IMG/VR virus record: IMGVR_UViG_3300007513_001804
Coordinates: 1-21,559 of that record
Strand: one strand, 5' to 3'
DNA from: a virus
DNA length: 21,559 nucleotides
Below, one piece after another: positions 14,923 through 21,559 of the stretch. The notes below the pieces were generated by a model, which did not search any database, was not told the origin of the DNA, and worked only from the letters and a program-made list of their open reading frames with translations. Positions within the stretch are counted from its first letter, which is position 1. Every line of letters begins with the position of its first letter. The position numbers were made by a program, and so were the translations under genes.

Positions 14923-15693
14923 CTAGCTACCTAATAGCTCATCAAAAGCATCCGAAACAGTGTTCGCTTCCGAAGCTGTATCGCTTGTGGAAGAATATTT
15001 TACTGTCTCAGTTGATGCCGACTCGGCATCGTCATCAGAAAGCAGGAATTCATCCAATAGAGCCTGAACGTCTGAAGTAGTCTTGCGATCAAACAAGTCT
15101 TCAAAGTTTGGAATAGCATCCAAAATTTCTTTGCAACGTTCAGGTGTCACATCCTCGCAAAATTGCGAAGTTGAGCGCTTTGGTGTGAGCTTTGTTAATG
15201 GAAATTGCCCACCGGGAGGTTTGCCATATGTCATGACCAAATCTGTCCCAGCTTCAGTATCGGTAATATCCCCATACTCCGGGTTTAACACTAGGTTAAG
15301 CAGCGTCTCATACGCCATCTTTCCATAGCCCCAGACTCGGACCCCCTGAGCTTCTTCTCCTCGGACCATCACAGGAGAGAAGAAACGTTGTCGCGCAAAG
15401 AGGGATTTAGCCATCTTCTTGCTTCCATCGTCGCCTTCACGCCATAGATTGCTAGCAAATTCACAGACAGGACAGTCCTCTCCGTAGTTTTTTTTCGGAC
15501 AAAGGAAACCAGAATTCTTGCCCACGTTATAGTGGAACCAATAATCCTTAAACGGATCCCCGTCTGCCGTCGGAATAATCCGAATTGTTTGTTCGCCATC
15601 TTGCGGCTTCCAAAACCCATTTTTTTGTTTTGAGCCGCCTCGATTTTCAAGAGCGAACTTTCTTTCTTGAATCTTTTTTAAATCAATTGCCAT
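14923..15693 (-). CDS. ssDNA-binding protein, T4 gp32-like
   Basis: A 256-aa protein that would coat single-stranded DNA at the fork. The zinc motif of gp32 is clear: H54, C65, C74 and C77 in the order H-x10-C-x8-C-x2-C within the OB core (T4: H64, C77, C87, C90). The basic N-terminal arm (LKKIQERK) would drive cooperativity. The C-terminus is a long acidic and Ser/Thr-rich tail (about 215-256) that ends in a short hydrophobic AFDELLGS, the usual site for binding partner proteins. It has its own promoter and a leader with a hairpin followed by an A-rich ribosome site (AGGAGAA), which resembles the arrangement of autoregulated T4 gene 32. The symbol is left blank because identity rests on the motif. 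Confidence 0.9.
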   Translation of the reverse strand: MAIDLKKIQERKFALENRGGSKQKNGFWKPQDGEQTIRIIPTADGDPFKDYWFHYNVGKNSGFLCPKKNYGEDCPVCEFASNLWREGDDGSKKMAKSLFARQRFFSPVMVRGEEAQGVRVWGYGKMAYETLLNLVLNPEYGDITDTEAGTDLVMTYGKPPGGQFPLTKLTPKRSTSQFCEDVTPERCKEILDAIPNFEDLFDRKTTSDVQALLDEFLLSDDDAESASTETVKYSSTSDTASEANTVSDAFDELLGS

Positions 15694-15718
15694 TAACTTT
15701 TCTCCTAATTGTTAAAGT

Positions 15719-15742
15719 AAACTCAGCTAATCTTCTAAGTTT
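15719..15742 (-). promoter_or_regulatory. Leader hairpin in the SSB mRNA, possible translational operator
   Basis: In the transcript, AAACUUAG (15742-15735) pairs with CUGAGUUU (15726-15719), an 8-bp stem including one G-U, around the 8-nt loop AAGAUUAG. The expected transcription start is near 15745, so the hairpin would be at the very 5' end. It is followed by an unstructured A/U-rich leader with the ribosome site AGGAG. This recalls the T4 gene 32 operator, where the protein represses its own translation; that role here is inference. Confidence 0.5.
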
Positions 15743-15751
15743 CTAATCCAT

Positions 15752-15780
15752 ACTGTAACACAGTAAATTCTCTTTGTCAA
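15752..15780 (-). promoter_or_regulatory. Sigma70-type promoter of the SSB gene
   Basis: On the minus strand, TTGACA (15780-15775) is followed by a 17-nt spacer and TACAGT (15757-15752, 4 of 6). An A-tract lies between the stop codon of the preceding gene and the -35 box. The layout matches the promoter at 7744-7772: stop codon, A-tract, CTTGACAAA, then 17 nt. Confidence 0.7.
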
Positions 15781-15788
15781 GCTTTTTT

Positions 15789-16625
15789 TTATTTTTGTAT
15801 AGCCGAAGCTCGATATACAACATAAACGTAATCATCTTCATAGTCTGTAGAATAGACACCATATGAGCGTTTCACCTGAGTGGTCTTTTCTTGCTCTGCT
15901 TGTTCCTTAATCTTCTTCATAAGCGTTGTGTCGGTTTCTATCTTTTCTTTCCCGATTGCATAAAAATAACACTTTTCTCTCGGAAAGTCAAGCGGAAAAA
16001 ACATATTTTCTTTGCCAGTTTCGAAATCTTTTATTCCTATCGTCACCACCCGAGATGTCTCGTGAGGTGGTGATAAATTTCCCAACACACTTTTTGATCT
16101 CGAAAGCACCTCGATCATGTGCAACGTCGATACAACCATTTCACGAATCTTAGAATAATAACTTTTAATTGTTGTCTCTGGTAATATGGTACCAACCAGT
16201 TCAAGGTCAACAAATATTATTTTTTCAAAAACCCCTGACCTTGCATACTCTTGAAGTATCCCACGAATAGCGCGGGCATTCAAAATTTGTTCTTCTGAAA
16301 GTGCTCGCGATGCCGAATTGAGATATAAAACAGTTATTTTATGGTCTTTGATTTCCGATAAGATTCTTAAAGATGCTGCCGAAACAAGCTCGGTGCCGTC
16401 GACAACAAACAATACTTCTTCCGGAAGATTTGTTTTAAAAAGTTTTTTAAAAGACGGGCAATTTTCTTCATATTTTTCCGGTGTTGACTGTGGAGGGATA
16501 TGTGCCCGCTTTCTATATATTTTTTTTGTTCCAACCAAGATATTATATACCTCATATTGGGGATATTTTTTAAACTCATTCGCTAATTCACAAGCAAATG
16601 ATCCTAAGCCTATGACACCGCTCAT
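15789..16625 (-). CDS. Conserved-phage-type protein with possible degenerate tubulin/FtsZ fold
   Basis: A 278-aa protein. The N-terminus SGVIGLGSFACELANEF (2-18) matches the first nucleotide loop of FtsZ and tubulin (GxGxxG-N/A). EEVLFVVDGTELVSAASLRI lies where the GGGTGSG loop would be, followed by KITVLYLNSASR, a strand and turn as in the tubulin core, then NARAIRGILQEYARSGVFEKIIFVDLE. The conserved GGGTGSG signature is missing, so GTP binding is doubtful. The later half ends in YGVYSTDYEDDYVYVVYRASA. The ATG overlaps the polymerase stop as ATGA. I seem to recall similar genes in marine T4-like phages, but the function is unknown. A plain Rossmann-like fold is the alternative reading of the N-terminus. 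Confidence 0.55.
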   Translation of the reverse strand: MSGVIGLGSFACELANEFKKYPQYEVYNILVGTKKIYRKRAHIPPQSTPEKYEENCPSFKKLFKTNLPEEVLFVVDGTELVSAASLRILSEIKDHKITVLYLNSASRALSEEQILNARAIRGILQEYARSGVFEKIIFVDLELVGTILPETTIKSYYSKIREMVVSTLHMIEVLSRSKSVLGNLSPPHETSRVVTIGIKDFETGKENMFFPLDFPREKCYFYAIGKEKIETDTTLMKKIKEQAEQEKTTQVKRSYGVYSTDYEDDYVYVVYRASAIQK

Positions 16626-17815
16626 TTATTATACCTCTTCATATTCCCATAATCGCGACCCACTGAAACATTTGTAACATATGAGCCTAAATCCGTGTCA
16701 CTAAACGTGTTTATAATGTTGTTCAATAAACCCATATCTTTCTTTGCAAAATCAATTACCAACGAGTCGTGCAGTAAAAAAGCTATATTTGAGCTTTGAC
16801 TACATAGTATTTTATCAATTTCTAGCGCTCTTTTTAAGAACAAATCGCTTGTAGTACTCTGAATAATATAATTTAAGGCATGATGATTGTCGGCTGGAAT
16901 GTTTCTATCAAATACAGTGGTCACTGTACTACCGTCAAAGTATTTTACCAAGACTTTCTCTCGATCATATACGTCTGAAGGAAGGAAATCCTTAGAGTTT
17001 GGATTGTATAACCAAGCAAATATTCTTTTCTTGGCAGCGTCACGTGACAGGACGCTTGAACGGTATATATTTTTTGCGTTCCAATCATGAATATCCGTTT
17101 TTGGTTGTTCTCTGCCAGAGAGCGCCAGCAGTGTGCGAAGCTCTGCGGCATTAAAATCCAACTCAACAAAAAAATCATTCTGTGGTTTTATTATAGAGCG
17201 ATAATTCCTATCTAATGTCAATATAGGAAAACTTAATTTTGTTGTTGTAAGTCGACCGGTCTTAGATTTGAACGGGTCGTATTCAATATAGTGACTCGAT
17301 CTTTTCATAAGGCGCTTATATAAAATGCGTGTACGGGGCAGCGCCACGAGCTTTGAGAGCGGTGTAAGATCAAGTTTAAGGTGTTGGTGCCTAAGTTTTG
17401 ATAAAAACTTAACTAACTCTAACAAGAAATCATAATTCGCGGGCTTCTTGTTGTTCAATATAACGTGTTTAGTAACGTCATTCCTCATTTCACAATATTG
17501 CAATAAGAATTTTTCAGGCACAATGTCAAAAAAACAGTTTTCTTCTAAATCAACCTTTGCGGTATTGCAAGCTCGGAGGTATGCCTGCAACTTATTGTTC
17601 AAAAGCTCCCAATTGTCCCTCTTTGAATCTGGTACTACTTCTGCTATTGATTTGCCGCCGCAATACAAGTTGGCATACTCCACAGAAGGCAAATCGAGAT
17701 GAGAACTATATTTCCACGTTGCGGTCAAGCCTACAGGTATGCTGTCATTGTGTATTTTACCATCGGCATATATACCAGCGCACTCTTTTTTAGTATCTAA
17801 CGGTTGAAAAAACAA
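16622..17815 (-). CDS. Compact family A DNA polymerase-like protein without exonuclease domain
   Basis: A 397-aa protein that matches only the palm and fingers of DNA polymerase I. TGRLTTTK (186-193) precedes motif A ELDFNAAELRTLL (219-230, catalytic D220 and E225), then motif B RDAAKKRIFAWLY with R258, K262, F266 and Y270 in the correct spacing, NYIIQSTTSD (Q319), and motif C HDSLV (H349, D350; S351 where E. coli has Glu). The distance from A to B is very short. The first 170 residues show no exonuclease motif. The start is TTG at 17815 behind GAGGTAAT. It would be a second, probably accessory, polymerase beside the C-family one. The S351 change and compactness leave room for altered activity. 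Confidence 0.8.
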   Translation of the reverse strand: MFFQPLDTKKECAGIYADGKIHNDSIPVGLTATWKYSSHLDLPSVEYANLYCGGKSIAEVVPDSKRDNWELLNNKLQAYLRACNTAKVDLEENCFFDIVPEKFLLQYCEMRNDVTKHVILNNKKPANYDFLLELVKFLSKLRHQHLKLDLTPLSKLVALPRTRILYKRLMKRSSHYIEYDPFKSKTGRLTTTKLSFPILTLDRNYRSIIKPQNDFFVELDFNAAELRTLLALSGREQPKTDIHDWNAKNIYRSSVLSRDAAKKRIFAWLYNPNSKDFLPSDVYDREKVLVKYFDGSTVTTVFDRNIPADNHHALNYIIQSTTSDLFLKRALEIDKILCSQSSNIAFLLHDSLVIDFAKKDMGLLNNIINTFSDTDLGSYVTNVSVGRDYGNMKRYNK

Positions 17816-17822
17816 ATTACCT

Positions 17823-19034
17823 CTATAACGTCTTTGTTCTAGTGTTCTTTAGTATCATAGTAACATATTTTAAAGCATTGTCAAGCCCTTTATAGTTATA
17901 AATTTGCATTATTTTCTTTACATCGTTATTAAACGTCGCATTGCTTTTTTTAACCTGCATCTCAGTTAGCCTCACAAAATAATATAATTCTAACCAGTAT
18001 GCGTCATCATACATCTGATTGGGGTGAAAAAGATCTAAACGCTGGCGGTACGTATTTTTTACTATCGTTCTTTTCTGATTTTCACCACGGGCACATAACT
18101 CATATTCTTGGTATGTTGGGTAAGATTCTATATAAACATTATATGAACTCATAATAAACTCTTTCAGATTTGCAAAGTCATTAAATCCAGAAGTGTTGTG
18201 GTAATATTCTTCAAAAAGAGTTTCCGGAATGATTCCATAAGTTTCCATATGTTTTCTCATTACAGGGTGCCTAATGTCTGCTGTTAAACTCCAGGGAGCG
18301 TTATAATCTATCATAAACCCATGATTTTGAGCTGAAGACTTATAAAAATTATAATTTGGATCCTGTAGCCATTCTACCTTTATAGCGTCGGCATATTTTG
18401 GAAGTTTTGCTATTTCCACCTTTAACCCGCCAACATCGTTTGGGCAAATTTTTGATGTTGCATATGCACTCATAGTCATAAAAGATAATCCTCTTGAACG
18501 TATTAAAAATTCTAAGAGTTCTTTTATGTAGGTATCTAAATTTTTTATTTTATGATGCCTTCGATCGACCTTGAGTCGTTTTGTAACAAATATATCATAT
18601 AAAGAGACTAAATGTTCGTTGTGTCCCTTAATGAAACTTGTCCACCCCACTTTGGGCACCAGATTGCGAATCGCTGATATACCTTTGGGGTTAAGCTTTT
18701 TAAGTCCATGGGCTTTCATAAAATGTGTCTGAAGTTCTAAAAAAGCATCGACGACAAAATCGACCCCCATAACAACTTCCTGTGATTTGTGGAGTGGAGA
18801 GGAAAACTGCTTCAGGTTCGTTTCTGACAAATAACACAAATCCCCAATTGGAGAGGTTTTGCCGTGAAGGGCACCGGTTTGGGTCCAATAATTTATAGTC
18901 TGTTCTAGGGGTGCGCCCAATTGGGGTACAACTGCTGCCCAAAAATCGCGCTTGAGAAATGTTTCAAGAGTGTTATGATTACCCGCGTTGGTTGCTGTTG
19001 CATATTGTTTTATTAAATCACCGATATCTGACAT
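17823..19034 (-). CDS. Hypothetical protein, 403 aa, unknown function
   Basis: A soluble protein with no signal peptide or membrane segment. Its composition is rich in Tyr, Asn and Lys, and helices are predicted through much of it. It contains HGLKKLNPKGISAIRNLVP (around 110), WTSFIKGHNEHLVSLYDIFV (around 132) and a C-terminal stretch DVKKIMQIYNYKGLDNALKYVTMIL that reads as helical. I recognise no family. The ATG at 19034 has a strong ribosome site (AAAGGAG) and follows the large upstream gene by 27 nt. The gap to the polymerase gene is 7 nt. A possible promoter lies in its 3' end. It may be either a structural or a replication accessory protein: it sits on the boundary between the two gene groups. 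Confidence 0.7.
   Translation of the reverse strand: MSDIGDLIKQYATATNAGNHNTLETFLKRDFWAAVVPQLGAPLEQTINYWTQTGALHGKTSPIGDLCYLSETNLKQFSSPLHKSQEVVMGVDFVVDAFLELQTHFMKAHGLKKLNPKGISAIRNLVPKVGWTSFIKGHNEHLVSLYDIFVTKRLKVDRRHHKIKNLDTYIKELLEFLIRSRGLSFMTMSAYATSKICPNDVGGLKVEIAKLPKYADAIKVEWLQDPNYNFYKSSAQNHGFMIDYNAPWSLTADIRHPVMRKHMETYGIIPETLFEEYYHNTSGFNDFANLKEFIMSSYNVYIESYPTYQEYELCARGENQKRTIVKNTYRQRLDLFHPNQMYDDAYWLELYYFVRLTEMQVKKSNATFNNDVKKIMQIYNYKGLDNALKYVTMILKNTRTKTL
17857..17884 (-). promoter_or_regulatory. Possible promoter before the family A polymerase gene
   Basis: On the minus strand, TTGACA (17884-17879) is followed by a 16-nt spacer and TACTAT (17862-17857, 4 of 6), inside the 3' end of the 403-aa gene. 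It would start transcription about 35 nt before the polymerase start codon. It shares the CTTGACAA core with the promoters at 7767 and 15775, but lies in coding sequence, so it may be chance. Confidence 0.4.
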
Positions 19035-19061
19035 TTCTTACTCCTTTCAAGTGATATCTCT

Positions 19062-21559
19062 TTAAAATGTCTGCGTCGCGAGGATCCAGTTGTTGCCGGT
19101 GATGGCATCTGACGCCATGAATTCTTCTGCTTCTGCCAAGTCAGTTTCATTCCAATAAGCAGACAAACTGATTTTACCACCATAGGTGAATTCATCTTTC
19201 AACAGCAAGCTGGTACCTTCGAAAGGGAACATGTTCTCATCTCGGGACTGCAAATATGCCATAAATGCATCCCAATCCTGCTTCGATTTATTGCCTTCTT
19301 GTGCAAACCATTGTTCTGCTTCTTGATATACCGACAATTGCATATCGATGCCTTGAATCTCCAATACACTATGGAAAAGTTTTATTCTGCGATCGCGAAG
19401 CTCGGCAGCTTTGACTTCATTGGCTCGCAGTGCCTGTTCCGCTGCTCTTTTGGCAACACCAGCGCCTTTTTGTGCTGCTTCTAGTTCTTTTTCACGCGCC
19501 ATCTCTTCTTTGGTAAATGCTGCAAGTTCTTCAGGGGTCATATCCTCTGGTTTTTTCTCAAAGACGCTTCGTCGCTTTCCCCAATACTCAAGTCTGTTCT
19601 GTCTATTATGCGCCTCATGCATTGGAGTGGGATAACACTCAACGTCCTCCCACCAGCCAGTAGAATCTATTTTTCCCTCTTTTTTAATTACTTTATATGT
19701 ACCGCCGAAGCCCAAGCCTCTTGCTATGGAGTGATCCTTGGCTGCGCCAATACCGTTAATATTGACAAACACATCGCCATTTATTTTAAGAACTGAGTTC
19801 CCTAGTATTTGAACCTGTGCCTTGTACATTTGTTGAAGGTCCTTCTGCTGAAGCAGGTTTTTTCTTGCGTCAGATACTTTTACGTTACCGCCTTCTTTAG
19901 ACTCCATATAGTTGAAATATTCATCGCGTGTTTCTTCTAATCTTTCAAATTTAAATTCTTTAATTGGACCAGTGGCTAGCCCGACGCTGAGCCAATAACA
20001 CCCTTTCTTATCATCTGCCGCTTCGCTTACACCAAACTGTTCGCTTGCCTTTTCATTAGTTGCATGCAACAAAATATAATTTCGTGAGCCGTAGCCAGGA
20101 TGATGAACAGCTTCAACCGGCAATGGTTTCATCATAAGCCCGGAAACAGTTTCAACAGTAACTCTGCCCCTTGGAAGTCTATCTCTTCCCTTGGCAGACG
20201 ATGGTGCCTCAAACGTATCCCATTTTGTATGTGTGCGGTTTGCCGGATCGTTCCCACCAAAGCACCCGGAATTACCTTGCTGTAACATACCATGCACCAA
20301 AGTTTCAATCATCGATTCCAAATAGTCTTTAAGAGCGAGAGATGACTTGGCGGGTGCCACCACAGTTTTAACCAACCAAGCTCGAAAAAGGTCCATAGAA
20401 ACAGGAAAGTCAGCCAATGGAAAAGTCTCGGCATTCTTAGAACCGGGACGGGACCACGTATATGTTCCCAACAAAATACGCGCTTTTGGTGGGATACTGT
20501 CATGACCCGTTAATCGCAAAGCCGAATTGACAAGAGCACCGAAGTACGTATAGTGTACTTTCACCGTCTCACCTGAAGGATCCATTGGTAAAAAGCCTGG
20601 ATTGATTTGGAGTCCACCCTGTATGGTGATATTGCCCTTGGCAGCTTGCTCCTTATTGCCATCTCTATTGGAGGCGAGCGATCGCAAGATGTTGTCTTGA
20701 CTGATTTTTTGCGTATCTGCATCTTTGGTAGACATTTTGGAAATACCCTTTTTCACGTCATCCAGCTCTTTCACAGAATGGGAGCCGCCAGTGAACAATT
20801 TAAGCCTATTCAATCTGTATTCATGAACGGCACTGAGTTCGGCACGATTGCCATACTTCTGTTGTGTTGATGTGTTTTCGAATGTGACGCCGGGTTTGCC
20901 TGTGAGCATTTCACCCCAATAGTTTTTTATGTTATTGAGAGCAACGCCCACCTGTTCTTTAATACCCGTGGTAACTCTGTGACCCTTCTCGTTTAAAATC
21001 GAGCTTGATGTACCACCAACCCCGAGCATCGATTTTGGTACTTGAACGGACATAACCTCCTCGTTATCCAAGAGATCCGTAAACATCTTCGTGTAGCGGG
21101 CATGAAGTATGCTCTGTGTTTGTATATTTTCTTGTGCTTTTGCCTCTGCCCACTTCGCTTGAAGCTCTGCAACTGCGGTTGTGGCACTCCTGAGTCCCAT
21201 CTTCTGCCCCTGCCAGTCCTTGGGGTAATTGATCCCCTTAGCTTGTGCAATCTTCTTTTGCCAGTCAACCGGATTTAGCTTTTCGGAATTGTCGCCAAAT
21301 GCTTGAGAGAAAAGATCATCCCCTTGATTTTGAAAAATCGCTCCTGGCTCGATACCGTTGGCTTCGAGTTCTTTCTTCAGAGTACCAAGAGCGGCGTTGG
21401 TAGTGGCTCGATGGACACGCTGCTCTTCAACATGAGTTTTAACCCTAGAATTGTCCTGATCCTTAACGTGACCGCCAAGTATATCTGCATCTCTTTCTGG
21501 ATCTGGCTCTGTCTGTGCAAAAAATTCTTGAACAACTTGTACAGTGCCATCCTCCATCA
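19062..21559 (-). CDS. Large phage protein, perhaps a tail or baseplate component (5' end may be outside window)
   Basis: At least 831 residues. The reading frame is still open at the right edge, and the first visible ATG (21557) has no assessable ribosome site, so it is probably partial. Much of it is Gln/Lys/Ala-rich and helical, with charged stretches. Near residue 600, VQILGNSVLKINGDVFVNINGIG and GLGFGGTYKVIKKEGK follow the pattern 'ILGN..L..GD.V.I.G....G.Y.V', seen in baseplate hub proteins of the gpD/gp44/gp27 type. Then comes a long coiled-coil stretch (EEMAREKELEAAQKGAG and on) of about 60 residues. A hub or similar virion role is inference. It is transcribed toward the replication genes, so it lies at the junction with an upstream structural block. 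Confidence 0.7.
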   Translation of the reverse strand, partial: MEDGTVQVVQEFFAQTEPDPERDADILGGHVKDQDNSRVKTHVEEQRVHRATTNAALGTLKKELEANGIEPGAIFQNQGDDLFSQAFGDNSEKLNPVDWQKKIAQAKGINYPKDWQGQKMGLRSATTAVAELQAKWAEAKAQENIQTQSILHARYTKMFTDLLDNEEVMSVQVPKSMLGVGGTSSSILNEKGHRVTTGIKEQVGVALNNIKNYWGEMLTGKPGVTFENTSTQQKYGNRAELSAVHEYRLNRLKLFTGGSHSVKELDDVKKGISKMSTKDADTQKISQDNILRSLASNRDGNKEQAAKGNITIQGGLQINPGFLPMDPSGETVKVHYTYFGALVNSALRLTGHDSIPPKARILLGTYTWSRPGSKNAETFPLADFPVSMDLFRAWLVKTVVAPAKSSLALKDYLESMIETLVHGMLQQGNSGCFGGNDPANRTHTKWDTFEAPSSAKGRDRLPRGRVTVETVSGLMMKPLPVEAVHHPGYGSRNYILLHATNEKASEQFGVSEAADDKKGCYWLSVGLATGPIKEFKFERLEETRDEYFNYMESKEGGNVKVSDARKNLLQQKDLQQMYKAQVQILGNSVLKINGDVFVNINGIGAAKDHSIARGLGFGGTYKVIKKEGKIDSTGWWEDVECYPTPMHEAHNRQNRLEYWGKRRSVFEKKPEDMTPEELAAFTKEEMAREKELEAAQKGAGVAKRAAEQALRANEVKAAELRDRRIKLFHSVLEIQGIDMQLSVYQEAEQWFAQEGNKSKQDWDAFMAYLQSRDENMFPFEGTSLLLKDEFTYGGKISLSAYWNETDLAEAEEFMASDAITGNNWILATQTF

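Noticed and set aside
1-21559. tRNA, rRNA, CRISPR array, insertion sequence, intrinsic terminator
   Set aside because: None found: no cloverleaf-like or evenly spaced repeats, no transposase, and no GC-rich hairpin followed by a T-run. No gap between genes exceeds about 100 nt.

Overview
The window looks like part of the genome of a large tailed dsDNA phage (T4-like in its replication genes, probably from an aquatic proteobacterial host) rather than of a bacterial chromosome. Every gene I can support lies on the minus strand. Genes overlap by 1-20 nt or lie within about 100 nt of each other, many are joined by ATGA or 8-11 nt stop/start overlaps, and the content is a replication and nucleotide-supply set with phage-type members: a gp32-like ssDNA-binding protein with the zinc motif, a UvsX/RecA-like recombinase, a gp41/DnaB-like helicase and an RNase H-like 5'-3' exonuclease. 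No tRNA, rRNA, CRISPR, IS element or plus-strand gene was seen. The host assignment is inference.

Layout in transcription order (right to left). 21559-17823: a very large protein cut by the window edge, perhaps a baseplate or tail component, and a 403-aa protein I do not recognise. 17815-14923: a compact exonuclease-less family A DNA polymerase, a protein that may have a degenerate tubulin/FtsZ-type fold, and the gp32-like SSB, which has its own sigma70-type promoter and a leader hairpin. 14853-13237: a SlyD-like FKBP prolyl isomerase, then the UvsX/RecA-like recombinase; a related RNA-hairpin element precedes each of these two genes. 13247-12579: a secreted protein that is extremely rich in Arg, His, Tyr and Lys. 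12564-7781: 5'-3' exonuclease, helicase, and class II (B12-dependent) ribonucleotide reductase. 7712-5565: after a strong promoter, a GapR/DUF2312-like small protein, a GroES-like co-chaperonin, a Rossmann-type protein, a Gly/Ala-rich small protein and an 83-aa unknown. 5533-1: a nucleotidyltransferase-like protein behind its own promoter, a full-length C-family (DnaE-type) DNA polymerase, dUTPase, a small zinc-finger protein, and the N-terminal part of an IMP dehydrogenase-like enzyme without CBS domains.

How it works together: the C-family polymerase, helicase, SSB, recombinase and exonuclease form most of a replisome and recombination machine; the B12-dependent reductase, dUTPase and IMPDH-like enzyme would shape the nucleotide pools; and the two folding helpers (GroES-like and FKBP) suggest the phage adjusts host chaperones. 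Primase, clamp, clamp loader and terminase are not in this window.

The most notable points are the two different DNA polymerase families in one gene cluster, the paired hairpin elements with compensatory changes around the FKBP gene, the secreted polycationic protein between recombinase and exonuclease, and the possible tubulin-like protein.
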